In this document: piece by piece, positions 18,840-27,838 of the stretch | How the letters are laid out: the number at the start of each line of letters is the position of its first letter | Position numbering within the stretch: position 1 is the first letter of the stretch | Origin: Paenibacillus sp. OVF10 | Lineage (GTDB): Bacteria; Bacillota; Bacilli; Paenibacillales; Paenibacillaceae | Direction: 5' to 3' | DNA: 64,000 nucleotides | Assembly (NCBI GenBank): GCA_022836915.1 | Contig: CP094668.1 | Coordinates: forward strand, 2,604,001 to 2,668,000 | Notes under the pieces: model-generated | What the model was told of the DNA's origin: nothing | Database searches by the model: none | The model's input: the letters and a program-made list of their open reading frames with translations, nothing else | Made by a program: the position numbers and the translations under genes

Positions 18840-19405
18840 ATGGAAACAACAATATGCCCTTGGTGTCACACGGAAATTGTATGGGATGAGGAACTCGGTC
18901 CTGAAGAAGAGTGTCCATACTGCCACAATGAATTAAAGGGATATCGAACGCTCAACATTAACATCGGTGATGAAGAGAACGATGAAGCTGAGGACGACAT
19001 CTATGATGTGGATGATGTAAAGGATGAGGAGCAGACTACGGATCTTTCAGATCTGTGGGGGATGAAGTTGAACTCAAATTGCCGGAATTGCGAACGTTGA
19101 CCAAATATGCGGATGAAGGTAATGACCTCATTCAGTATGAACAAGGTGTCCAGAAGCAACTTGATCATCAGGAAGAAGTGCCTGAGTGCCCGAATTGCCG
19201 GGAATTCATGATTCTCGCAGGTACGCAAGCTACAACGCAGGATAACTTCATGCCAGTTGCTAACGCAGCTTCAGGCGAAGGATCACTATTGTCACCACCG
19301 TTTAAAGTATTGACCTATGTATGTTCGGGATGTTTCCAAGTTCAATACAGTCTGTCTGAGGAAGATCGTCTGCGTCTGATCAAGAACCTGAGTACGCAGG
19401 AATAA
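18840..19405 (+). CDS. Acidic zinc-ribbon protein (frameshifted)
   Basis: About 188 residues after repair. The N-terminus carries CPWCHTEI and CPYCHNEL (two CxxC pairs, one zinc ribbon). A very acidic linker follows (about residues 40-65). The C-terminal half has another CPNCREFM and a CSGCFQVQYSL, a second zinc-ribbon pair. The frame breaks at the G5 run 19057-19061; one extra G gives DLWGDEVELKLPEL. RBS GAGAGAGG. The neighbours upstream are membrane proteins. Likely a cytoplasmic zinc-binding protein of unknown role. Confidence 0.7.
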
Positions 19406-19535
19406 ACATTTCGGAAGATTCTAACCAATTTCATAGCAATCCTGAAGATTCATCATGTTTTCCTCTTGCTTGGGGCACGTTAACCCTAAGACCTACCTGT
19501 ACACAATTCACTTCAGGTGGATGAAGGAGGAGCAG

Positions 19536-20747
19536 ATGAAGATTACTTTAGGCCGACAATCCATTCTGCTTTTGGGCGTGAATGGATTGTTTGCGTTAGC
19601 CGGAGCGTTGTCGGGAACCTTTTTGAATGTGTTTCTGTGGAAAAGCCGTCCGGATTATGCCATGTTGGGGTGGTTCACTCTCAGCCAGCAACTGGCCATT
19701 GGACTGACATTCTGGCTTGCTGGCAAATGGGTCAAGGAACACAATAAAATGAGTGCACTACGATTAGGTACTGCGCTGTCCGGCATATTTTATATGATAG
19801 TCCTCTGGGCTGGTTCCAAAGCTGTAGACTGGATATGGCCTCTGGGTATACTACTGGGTTGTTCCCTGGGGCTATTCTGGATCGCATTTAATGTTGTGTA
19901 TTTTGAAATAACGGATCGGGAAAACAGGGATCTATTCAATGGCTGGGTTGGGTTACTTGGTTCGATGACCGGAATTATAGGTCCATGGTTCTCTGGTCTG
20001 ATTATTACTCGCATGACAGACAACACAGGATATCGGCTCATCTTCACGGTATCACTCGTTATTTATGTCATAGCGGTAGTTTTCAGTTTTTCTAAAAAAA
20101 GAAAGGTGAGCGGTACATACCGCTGGTCAGAACCTTGGATACAGCTATCCAAGCGGGATAGTCCCTGGAGGACCTTAGGCTTGGGGTTATTCGCTCAGGG
20201 TGCCCGTGAAGGTGTCTTTGCCTTCCTGATTGCACTGCTTGTATATTTGGCTACCGCACAGGAGTACAAATTGGGGCAGTTCTCACTCATCACTTCAGCT
20301 GTGGCACTAGTAAGTTATTGGGCAGCTGGGAAATGGTTCAAACCACAGTATAGATCAAAAGGCATGTTCATCGGAGCCCTCATTCTGCTCGTTGTGCTTC
20401 TTCCTCTTCTCTGGAAAGTGACCTATGGAACGCTGTTAATCATGGGGATTGGGAGTGCTGTTGCGATGCCGTTATATGTACTACCGATGATATCAGCGGG
20501 ATTCGACATGATGGGCACAAGTGGCGAAAATGTGGAGAAAAGGGTTGAACTTGTCGTTTTGAGAGAGTTATGCCTGATGCTTGGCAGACTATGTGGGTTG
20601 GTCATATTTATTGTGACAGTCTTAAATGCTCCGTCTCTACGCATGTTAACCTGGCTTATTATTGTCCTCGGTGCTTCTCCGCTAATTGGATGGATCTTTA
20701 TGCGCAAGTTATTGAACCAAACGGAAGGGCAAGAGCCCTCGGCTTAG
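19536..20747 (+). CDS. MFS transporter
   Basis: 403 residues and about eleven to twelve membrane helices. The ATG at 19536 follows GAAGGAGG; a longer reading from 19455 would include that RBS. MFS-like features are the inter-helix loops LAGKWVKEHNK and YFEITDRENRDLFNG, and a central basic loop KKRKVSGTYRWSEP dividing two six-helix halves. Substrate unknown; this group in bacilli is usually annotated only as MFS. A strong shared hairpin follows the gene. Confidence 0.8.
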   Translation: MKITLGRQSILLLGVNGLFALAGALSGTFLNVFLWKSRPDYAMLGWFTLSQQLAIGLTFWLAGKWVKEHNKMSALRLGTALSGIFYMIVLWAGSKAVDWIWPLGILLGCSLGLFWIAFNVVYFEITDRENRDLFNGWVGLLGSMTGIIGPWFSGLIITRMTDNTGYRLIFTVSLVIYVIAVVFSFSKKRKVSGTYRWSEPWIQLSKRDSPWRTLGLGLFAQGAREGVFAFLIALLVYLATAQEYKLGQFSLITSAVALVSYWAAGKWFKPQYRSKGMFIGALILLVVLLPLLWKVTYGTLLIMGIGSAVAMPLYVLPMISAGFDMMGTSGENVEKRVELVVLRELCLMLGRLCGLVIFIVTVLNAPSLRMLTWLIIVLGASPLIGWIFMRKLLNQTEGQEPSA

Positions 20748-20766
20748 CAGGCTTCCCAATATATAG

Positions 20767-20817
20767 ACAGGGTACAGCGGCGGGAAAAGAGAACTTTCCG
20801 TGTGCTGTACCCTGTTT
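20767..20817. terminator. Convergent terminator, MFS / FAD oxidoreductase
   Basis: Perfect 12-bp arms ACAGGGTACAGC (20767-20778) and GCTGTACCCTGT (20804-20815), with an inner GGGAAA/TTTCC helix, between two converging genes. Confidence 0.8.
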
Positions 20818-20842
20818 GTAGTTGTATTGGTTCAGTTGTTGG

Positions 20843-22062
20843 TTATACAGGAGATGGTTTACTTGTACGTGTGAGAGAGAACAGATCCATATCAGGGTTT
20901 TGTTTGCCCGTAATGGCATCCACAATTAAGGAAGCAGCAATCATACTGTATACGGTCCCGTTACCTCCATACCCTTCTACAAAGTACGAATTCGGATAGT
21001 CTGGGTGTGGACCGATTAACGGAAGACCATCATGGGTGCTTCCAAAGACAGCCTCCCAAGCGTAATCGACTTCGAGATCAGGTAATGGGAAATACTCGGC
21101 AATCTTTTGTAACAAAATCTCACCTTTATGAACCGCCTTGATCGCCCGTTGTTCTTCTCGAGGACGATTCTCATCAAGTCCACCTGCAATAATTCTTCCG
21201 TCTGGAGTTGTGCGCATATATAGATAAGGTCGTTCGGTCTCCCATATCATGCATTGCTTGTACCAGCTGCTGAGATCCTGTAGTGGCTTGGTAGCGATAG
21301 CATAGGTGCTTTGAAGGTATGCGCCTCTGTCCTTTTTAATTTCTTGTGTTTCATAGCCTGTTGAGAAAATAACATGTTTGGCACGTACAGTGCCATGAGG
21401 TGTGTAACATAGGACACCATTTTCATCATAATCACAATGGGTGAATTCACTATGAGCATAGACTCTTGCTCCTTGACGTGAGGCTGAGTGGAATAGTGAG
21501 TGAACCAAACGATACGGATTAACCTCAGCATCCCCGCTTGTGTATAATGCAGCACGTTTGCTGAACGGGAATAGTGCACTAATTTTTTCCTGATCCCACA
21601 GCTCCACATCAAATCCATAATGTTTCAGGTTACGATATTCTTCCTCTAGCAACGATACATCTTCCTCGTGACTGGCACAATAGAGACTTGTGCGAGGCAC
21701 AAACCAAGGATCTATCTCAAGCTTCGATGAAATTTTTCGAGATGGTGCATGGCATCCCGGCATAATTCGTAGAATCGAACACCACGTTCTTCTCCAAATG
21801 TCTGGATACAAGAGGTGAGCGTTTTGTCATTCGTATATTGGAGCAGGCCCGTATTTGCCATACTACTGCCATAACCGATATCTCTTTTGTCAATAACAAC
21901 GGTGTCAATCCCCTGATCCGTCAAAAGCTTAGCAGACAACGCGCCTCCCATTCCACCACCGATGATTAGACAATCACAGGACAGGTTTTCTTGCAAAACA
22001 GGATAATGGGGATGGGAAGCAAAGGTAGTTGGCCAAAATGTTTTTCCGTTAATAAGTTCCAT
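20843..22062 (-). CDS. FAD-dependent oxidoreductase, DAO family (frameshifted)
   Basis: About 406 residues after repair. The N-terminal dinucleotide fold reads CDCLIIGGGMGGALSAKLL, followed by VVIDKRDIGYGSS. The C-terminal part has the DAO-type elements GRIIAGGLDENRP, WEAVFGSTHDGLPLIGPHP and GYGGNGTVYSM. Such enzymes oxidise amines or amino acids using FAD. The frame breaks at a T5 run on the plus strand (21733-21737, A5 in the gene); one added A gives LEKISSKLEIDP. The gene is alone on its strand, so the substrate is open. Confidence 0.82.
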
Positions 22063-22091
22063 AATTGATCACCTCTGTTGAATATAGTTGA

Positions 22092-22119
22092 AGTATACTT
22101 TTTCAGGTTAGGGTAACAA
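22092..22119 (-). promoter_or_regulatory. Candidate promoter of the FAD oxidoreductase
   Basis: On the minus strand TTGTTA (22119-22114), 16 bases, TATACT (22097-22092). Confidence 0.5.
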
Positions 22120-22159
22120 TAAATTCGCAATAACTTTAGATTAAGGAGGTCAAATATAC

Positions 22160-22393
22160 ATGCAAAACTCACAAATGCAAGCACTGAGCCCCAAGGAACT
22201 GAACTATATTGCGGATTCAATTTCCAATGAGGAAATGTTAATCAAACAATGTGCAGCTACAGCCTCCATCACACATAATCCGCAAATTCAACAGGCGCTG
22301 AATCATTATGTTCGCTCACATGAGCAGCATCTGAATACTCTTGTCAATACGTTACAGCAACATCAATCTCTTGCACCAGCGCAATCACAGTAA
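22160..22393 (+). CDS. Small spore coat protein, CotF-like
   Basis: 77 residues with a helical, Gln- and His-rich sequence (LSPKELNYIADSISNEEM, then HYVRSHEQHLNTLV) like the short partner of CotF coat proteins. Strong RBS AAGGAGG. Followed after 45 bases by the longer CotF-like gene, so probably a mother-cell sporulation operon. I could not identify a sporulation sigma promoter with confidence. Confidence 0.65.
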   Translation: MQNSQMQALSPKELNYIADSISNEEMLIKQCAATASITHNPQIQQALNHYVRSHEQHLNTLVNTLQQHQSLAPAQSQ

Positions 22394-22438
22394 AGTTCAA
22401 AACATGACAAGTTATTTCAATGTATAGGAGGAAAATAC

Positions 22439-22834
22439 GTGTACACTCAATCTTTGTCATCTGGTGGAAATTTTATGCAGGAGCAGGATCTGCTGAAGTC
22501 GATTCTTGCAGATTTAAGACGAACCTCGCGCGAATACACAACTGCGACAACTGAAGCTTCTTGCCCCATGACACGTCGAATGTTCACAGACTTAACGAAC
22601 GATACCCTAAGATTACAAGGGGAACTGTTCAATCTGATGCAGCAAAACAACATGTATTCGGTGTCGTCCAAAGCACTTCGTCAGGATGTGGACAAGCAAA
22701 TCCAGTCTGCACACCAGACCCAACAGAAGTGTCAGCAATTCATCCAGGAAAAGAATTCGCAGAACAGTTCATATAGCCAAGCTCCTAATGTGCCTCAGCA
22801 TCAACCGAATAACGGTAACCCTTATTACATGTAA
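22439..22834 (+). CDS. cotF: Spore coat protein CotF-like
   Basis: 131 residues from GTG 22439 after AGGAGG. The helical ferritin-like CotF core includes MQEQDLLKSILADLRRTSRE, TEASCPMTRRMFTDL and ELFNLMQQNNMY. It ends in a low-complexity Asn/Gln/Pro/Tyr tail (NNGNPYYM), common in coat proteins that become cross-linked. Second gene of a two-gene coat operon, followed by a terminator. Confidence 0.75.
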   Translation: MYTQSLSSGGNFMQEQDLLKSILADLRRTSREYTTATTEASCPMTRRMFTDLTNDTLRLQGELFNLMQQNNMYSVSSKALRQDVDKQIQSAHQTQQKCQQFIQEKNSQNSSYSQAPNVPQHQPNNGNPYYM

Positions 22835-22880
22835 CCTTTGTAAAAGAGGTTTGAAGCACCTAACGTTAAAGGACCATACC

Positions 22881-22914
22881 ACCGCTTGCCTGAATTCAGG
22901 GCAGGCGGTCTTTT
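22881..22914 (+). terminator. Terminator after the coat genes
   Basis: ACCGC/GCGGT outer stem with inner TGCC/GGGCA pairing, then CTTTT. Confidence 0.65.
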
Positions 22915-22994
22915 GTCTATGCATCAACGTCAAATTCATGTAATATAAGTATTAATTCATTTTCAGGAACCTGGATGATGCTGGAGGGAAAACC

Positions 22995-23494
22995 ATGAAA
23001 GATTTGAACGATCTGCAATTAAAAGTTCTGGATCTGCTGAAGGAAGACGCGAGAAGGACTCCCGCACTGCTGTCGACGCTGCTGGGGAGTCGGAAGACAA
23101 GATCAAGAACGCCGTGGCACAGCTAGAACAAGACCACGTCATCGTAAAATACGCAACCGTCGTGAACTGGAGCAAAATAGATGATGAGAAAGTAACGGCC
23201 CTGATTGAGGTGCAGATCACGCCGGAGCGTGGTCGTGGCTTTGAAGGGATTGCCGAACGCATTTATCTCTATCCGCAAGTGAAGTCCGTATATCTCATGT
23301 CTGGTGCATACGATCTGCTCGTTGAAGTGGAAGGTGGCAACCTGCGTGAAGTCGCTAATTTTGTGTCAGAGAAACTGTCTCCGATAGACTCTGTACTTTC
23401 AACCAAAACGAATTTTATTCTTAAAAAATATAAGCAGGACGGGATTATTTTTGAAGACCATCAGGAAGACAACCGTCTCATGATCTCGCCGTAA
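22995..23494 (+). CDS. alaR: Lrp/AsnC-family regulator, AlaR-like (frameshifted)
   Basis: About 166 residues. An N-terminal winged helix (LQLKVLDLLKEDARRTPALL) is followed by a RAM ligand-binding domain (ALIEVQITPERGRGFEGIAE, VYLMSGAYDLLVEVEG). The ATG at 22995 follows GGAGGG. The G4 run at 23084-23087 lacks one G; adding it yields STLLGESEDKIKNAV. Thirteen bases downstream lies an aminotransferase, matching the B. subtilis alaR-alaT pair in which the Lrp-type protein activates alanine transaminase. The name is assigned by this similarity and context. Confidence 0.78.
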
Positions 23495-23507
23495 AGGAAG
23501 ATGTGTC

Positions 23508-24714
23508 ATGATAGTGAATGAACAGACAACCGGGAACAACAAGAAAATGACATCTTATCTGGCACCCTCGTGCAGCAGATACCTCCATCCGGAATTCGTA
23601 AATTTTTTGATCTGGTTGGAGACAACAAGGATATTATCACATTGGGTGTGGGTGAACCTGATTTTGTTACACCTTGGCATATGCGTGAAGCTTGTGTATA
23701 CTCGCTGGAAAGAGGTATGACCAGTTACACATCCAACGCAGGTATGCCGAAGTTGAGAGAAGCCATCAGTGAATATCTGGATACTCAGTTTGATACCAAA
23801 TACGATCCCAAGGATGAGATTATTGTTACCGTGGGTGGCAGTGAAGCGATTGACTTGGCTTTGCGAGCATTAATCGTACCTGGCGACGAGATTCTCATTC
23901 CTGAACCTTCGTACGTGGCTTATTCACCCATCGCTTCAATCGGTGGCGGTATACCGATTGGTGTTGAAACCTACGCGAAAGATCAGTTCAAGTTAACGGC
24001 CGAAGCACTTGAAGCTGGCATCACGCCGAAGTCGAAAGTGGTTATCCTGTGTTATCCGAGTAATCCCACTGGAGCCATCATGACGTATGAAGAGTGGCTG
24101 CCTATTGCTGAAGTGATTAAAAAGCATGATCTGATTGTGATCGCGGATGAAATTTACGCTGAATTGACGTATACGCAAAAACATGTTAGCTTTGCAGCTA
24201 TCCCTGACATGAAGGAGCGGACCATTCTCGTAAGCGGATTTTCGAAGGCTTTTGCAATGACAGGTTGGCGGATCGGTTACATGTGTGGTCATCCTGAGCT
24301 TATTGCAGCCATGCTCAAAATCCATCAGTATACGGTAATGTGTGCGCCGGCCATGGGTCAGGTTGCTGCACTTGAGGCGTTGACAAATGGTTTGGGTGAG
24401 AAAGATCGGATGGTAGAATCGTATAATCAGCGTAGACGTTTAATTGTGCAGGGCTTCAGGGATATTGGACTTGATTGTCATGAACCTCAGGAGCATTCTA
24501 TGCATTCCCAAGCATTCAAAAGACGGGTATGAGTTCCGACCTGTTTGCTGAACGATTGTTAACGGAGAATAAAGTGGCTGCTGTTCCGGGCAATGTTTTT
24601 GGTCCTCAGGGTGAAGGCTTCTTGCGTTGTTCTTATGCTACTTCCGTAACCCAATTAAATGAAGCTTTGGAACGAATCGGAAACTTTGTTTACAAACTGC
24701 AAAAAGAGGGTTAA
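23508..24714 (+). CDS. alaT: Class I/II aminotransferase, AlaT-like (two frameshifts)
   Basis: About 402 residues after repair. PLP fold type I enzyme with VQQIPPSGIRKFFDL and ITLGVGEPDFVTPW at the N-terminus, LCYPSNPTGA at the substrate side, and the Schiff-base lysine in VSGFSKAFAMTGWRIGY. The C-terminus has NKVAAVPGNVFGPQGEGFLR. One C is missing at 23565-23567 (restores LAPLVQQI) and one G at 24490-24491 (restores EPQGAFYAFPSI). The paired Lrp regulator suggests alanine synthesis from pyruvate; other amino donors are possible. Confidence 0.82.
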
Positions 24715-24792
24715 TACTAAAGTAGAATCTATTTACAAATGTGACATTGTTATCTTTGGAAAAAAATAACTTTCTTTTACAAAATAATGTGA

Positions 24793-24798
24793 TATAAT
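24793..24798 (+). promoter_or_regulatory. Candidate -10 element of the Spo0E-like gene
   Basis: TATAAT 60 bases before the TTG start; TTTCTT lies 16 bases upstream as a weak -35. Confidence 0.4.
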
Positions 24799-24857
24799 TT
24801 CAATTTGAAATAAGTTTTCATAAATTTGGAAACCATTTTTCCAAGGAGGGGTTAGCT

Positions 24858-25124
24858 TTGTTTTGTGTTGAATATGATTTACCGACGAATCGTGGGCACT
24901 ATCTGGCAGAAGGCGATCATGGCGACCGATGGTCGGTGAAACCCGATAACGCATCTTTGCATGACATTTCCTTGGAAGATGAAATTCATATGCTTCGTCG
25001 CAAGATGGAACAGATCTTCCTCGAAGAGAAATCATTCACATCCGATATTGTAATTGAAATCAGCAGTTTGCTTGATTTAAAGATTAACGAATATATGAAG
25101 GCTAACCCGATTAAAGGAAAATAA
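24858..25124 (+). CDS. Spo0E-family aspartyl-phosphate phosphatase
   Basis: 88 residues from TTG 24858, six bases after AAGGAGGGG. The two-helix hairpin has LEDEIHMLRRKMEQIFLE and ISSLLDLKINEYM, the latter corresponding to the SQELD-type signature of Spo0E proteins, which dephosphorylate Spo0A-P and delay sporulation. An extra N-terminal stretch of about 38 residues (FCVEYDLPTNRGHYL) precedes the family domain and has no feature I recognise. Monocistronic. Confidence 0.7.
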   Translation: MFCVEYDLPTNRGHYLAEGDHGDRWSVKPDNASLHDISLEDEIHMLRRKMEQIFLEEKSFTSDIVIEISSLLDLKINEYMKANPIKGK

Positions 25125-25165
25125 CGTTTATGCTGGAGCGAAACGTTTCATTAATCGAATTAGAA

Positions 25166-25191
25166 AGGAGACCTGAGAGGGTCTTCTTTTT
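25166..25191 (+). terminator. Terminator after the Spo0E-like gene
   Basis: Eight-pair stem AGGAGACC/GGTCTTCT then T5. Confidence 0.75.
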
Positions 25192-25288
25192 GTATGTAAA
25201 GGCAGGGTGATCCCCGATAAGCCAGGTTATTTTTTTGCGTGGAACAATTGTGATATATTGGACATAGGAGACTAAAGGGGGAACTGGA

Positions 25289-25839
25289 ATGAAGAGATTT
25301 TGGGGGCTTACTGCAATCATTTCTATCGTTTTTCTGCTTGCTGGTTGTGGAGGTAAAGATGGTTTTTCCATATTCATCATTGATAACCAAGGAAATCCAT
25401 CTGTAATCTCAGAGCAGTTACAGGCCAATCTGCAACAGAAACTGGGCGAGGAACCCAAGGTGGAAGTGATTACCAGTGCAATGTATGATGTTCAGAAAAT
25501 TATGGTAGAATATGCGGCTGGAGGACATGATATCTTCATTTTGCCTGAGTCCGACATGAAACAATACGGAAGTAATGGCTCCAATGTTCCGCTGGATGAT
25601 ACTTTTGATCCCAAGAAGTTTGAACGGGGTGTATTTGAGGGAGGAGTATTGGTAGAGAAGGGTGAAGGAGATGGAGGTTCAGATCTCAAGCAAGAATCAC
25701 ATCTTTATGGCATTCCACTCGAAGATATGAAAATGTTTAAAGATGTAGAATATGCTGCGAGCAATTTGTTCGCCACCATTCCAGTGTCATCTTCCAATGT
25801 CGAAGAATCCAAAAAGTGCTGAAGGCGCTGACAGAGTAA
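25289..25839 (+). CDS. Lipoprotein of unknown function (frameshifted at C-terminus)
   Basis: About 183 residues. Signal peptide with lipobox FLLAGCGG (Cys about residue 20), then a soluble domain with IFIIDNQGNPSVISEQLQA and GHDIFILPESDM, resembling an alpha/beta fold. Near the stop, the A5 run 25811-25815 lacks one A. Repair changes the end from SKKC to SKKVLKALTE, with a stop at 25837-25839. RBS AAAGGGGG. It precedes cobU by 37 bases and may be co-transcribed with it. No known family recognised. Confidence 0.7.
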
Positions 25840-25876
25840 AGAAAATTCAGAATGGCTATGGAAGGAGGGAAGCGGA

Positions 25877-26418
25877 TTGCTGATTACGGTCACAGGCGGC
25901 ATAGGTAGTGGTAAAACCCGGTTTGCCCTCAAGTACGCAGCCGGGATTAGCCGGGAGGGTGTATATTTATCCACTGGTGATCATGATCCCGTTATTCCCG
26001 AATTGCCATCCGCTCATTATCGTGCCATTCATGCCGGGAACGGTCAGCATCTGACAGAGGTGATCACCCAGATTAATCGGGAATCCAATCTGTTTTTGGC
26101 GGATCAGCGAATTGTAATTGTAGACAGTCTGACCTCCTGGATGGCTGCCGGTTTCAGGGCAACAGAGGATCTGGATCATCAGCGTTCAGAGACACAGCTT
26201 TTGCTTGATGCTTTATTGTCTTATCAGGGAAGTTGCTTGTGATTACCAATGAAATGCATGGCACATTGCATCCTACCGAGGAAGAACGAATATTTACAGC
26301 GAGAATGGCTTCGGTTAATCGGATGCTGCAGATACATGCTGAAAAGATGTACTTGCTGGTATCTGGTCTGGCTATCGATCTTAAGAGTCAGGGCATGCGA
26401 AATGAAGATGAACGATAG
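25877..26418 (+). CDS. cobU: CobU-like adenosylcobinamide kinase/guanylyltransferase (frameshifted)
   Basis: About 180 residues, matching CobU/CobP length. It would phosphorylate adenosylcobinamide and transfer GMP in assembling the B12 nucleotide loop. Seen: P-loop TGGIGSGKTRFALKYA, the switch region IVDSLTSWMAAGF, and the C-terminal ITNEMHGTLHPTEEER with ASVNRMLQIHAEKMYLLVSG. TTG start after GAAGGAGGG. AA at 26230-26231 lacks one A; repair gives YQGKLLVITNE. No other nucleotide-loop genes lie in this window, although a cobalamin adenosyltransferase follows the dedA-type gene. Confidence 0.82.
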
Positions 26419-26446
26419 CGAGATGACATAAACGGGTGACATAAAG

Positions 26447-26487
26447 AAGCCTCCTTAACCACGAATTGGTGGCGAGGAGGCTTTATT
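26447..26487. terminator. Convergent terminator, cobU / DedA
   Basis: AAGCCTCCT (26447-26455) pairs with AGGAGGCTT (26475-26483), with inner CCAC/GTGG; T- and A-rich flanks on both sides. Confidence 0.8.
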
Positions 26488-26503
26488 TATTAAGTTATCC
26501 TTT

Positions 26504-27115
26504 TTATTTCTGCTTTTTGCTACGTCTGATCCACCAGATGATACATCCGATGACAATGATGGCCAGAATGACGTACACTACAATGGAATAGACGTCCATG
26601 AAGTGCAAAATACTCTCCCATGATGCGCCAAGAGCAGCACCAACGCAGACCAGAATGACATTCCAGATCAATGTACCAATGGTTGTAAAGAGAAGGAATA
26701 AACCAAATTTCATATTGGACATGCCTGCGGGAATGGAGATTAGACTACGGACGAGGGGAACCATTCGGCAGAACAATACGGTCCACATGCCATATTTGTC
26801 AAACCATGCATCGACACGGTGAATATCCTCTTTTTTGATGCGCAGAACATGTCCCCAGCGTTCCACAATTTTCTCAAGGCGTTCGACGTCAATGAGTAGA
26901 CCAATACCATACAGGAGAACAGCACCAAGGACAGAACCAATGGTTGCGGCGATAATAACTCCTGGAAGAGTGAGACTGGTATAGGTGGTCATGAATCCGC
27001 CAAACGGCAGAATGATTTCGGATGGAATCGGGGGAAATACGTTCTCAAGAGCAATAATGAGTGCAATGCCTATGTAGCCGTATTGTTCCATGAAATCGGT
27101 TATCCAGTTTTGCAT
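26504..27115 (-). CDS. DedA-family membrane protein
   Basis: 203 residues from ATG 27115, which follows AAAGGAG. DedA/SNARE-associated fold: the re-entrant ENVFPPIPSEIILPFGG near the N-terminus, IGSVLGAVLLYGIG, and the conserved FCRMVPLVRSLISIPAGMS before C-terminal helices. The tail is basic (RRSKKQK). Relatives flip undecaprenyl phosphate or phosphatidylethanolamine and keep proton motive force; which lipid is handled here cannot be read. Divergent from the cobalamin adenosyltransferase gene. Confidence 0.88.
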   Translation of the reverse strand: MQNWITDFMEQYGYIGIALIIALENVFPPIPSEIILPFGGFMTTYTSLTLPGVIIAATIGSVLGAVLLYGIGLLIDVERLEKIVERWGHVLRIKKEDIHRVDAWFDKYGMWTVLFCRMVPLVRSLISIPAGMSNMKFGLFLLFTTIGTLIWNVILVCVGAALGASWESILHFMDVYSIVVYVILAIIVIGCIIWWIRRSKKQK

Positions 27116-27263
27116 AATCGTCTCCTTTACTTTTGGTTTCCTTCGATTTGTCGTATACTCGGCAGAGCACACCAATTCTTATATACGTGTAAAGCGATAG
27201 ACGGGTTTCTGAAAAAATGGCATTCCCGTATTCATTATTATATTACCAATTGGAGGGATAACG

Positions 27264-27838
27264 ATGGGCATATATACACGAACAGGTGACGAAGGGCAGA
27301 CTTCGGTCATTGGTGGACGCGTCATCAAGGATGATGATCGGGTTGAGGCTTATGGCACGATTGATGAATTGAACTGTTTTGTAGGCCAGGCGATCAGCCT
27401 TATTGACTCTGCTCAAGGGAAATTTGAAGATCTGCGTGAGCATCTTCTGGAAGTTCAGCAGGAACTGTTTGATTGTGGGTCGGATCTGGCCTTTGTGAAG
27501 ATTAGTGAGACCAAATATAAGGTGAGAGATGAAATGGTCACACGTCTGGAACAATGGATCGACCAGTATGATGCAGAGAATCCAAAAGTGGAACGATTCA
27601 TTATTCCTGGTGGCAGTCAGCTGTCTTCTGCTCTTCATGTGTGCCGTACTGTATGTCGTCGCGCAGAGCGTCGCACGGTAACACTTGGACAACATACAGA
27701 TATTAATCCGTCTGTACGACGGTATCTAAATCGACTGTCTGATTACTTCTTCGTGGTTGCACGGACGGCCAACGCGAGACAACAGGTGGCGGATATTGAA
27801 TATGTGCGGAGCAAAAAGTCTTCCGCCGCAAAGAATGA
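27264..27838 (+). CDS. pduO: ATP:cob(I)alamin adenosyltransferase, PduO type (frameshifted at C-terminus)
   Basis: About 191 residues. Converts cob(I)alamin to adenosylcobalamin. The N-terminal ATP site reads YTRTGDEGQTSVIGGRV, then DDRVEAYGTIDELNCFVG; the C-terminal active-site block is FIIPGGSQLSSALHVCRTVC and RRAER. The A5 run 27813-27817 lacks one A. Repair ends the protein at VRSKKVFRRKE with a TGA at 27836-27838, overlapping the ATG of the next gene (ATGA). The unrepaired frame runs on to 27935 as an artefact. With CobU nearby, the cell probably salvages corrinoids. Confidence 0.88.
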
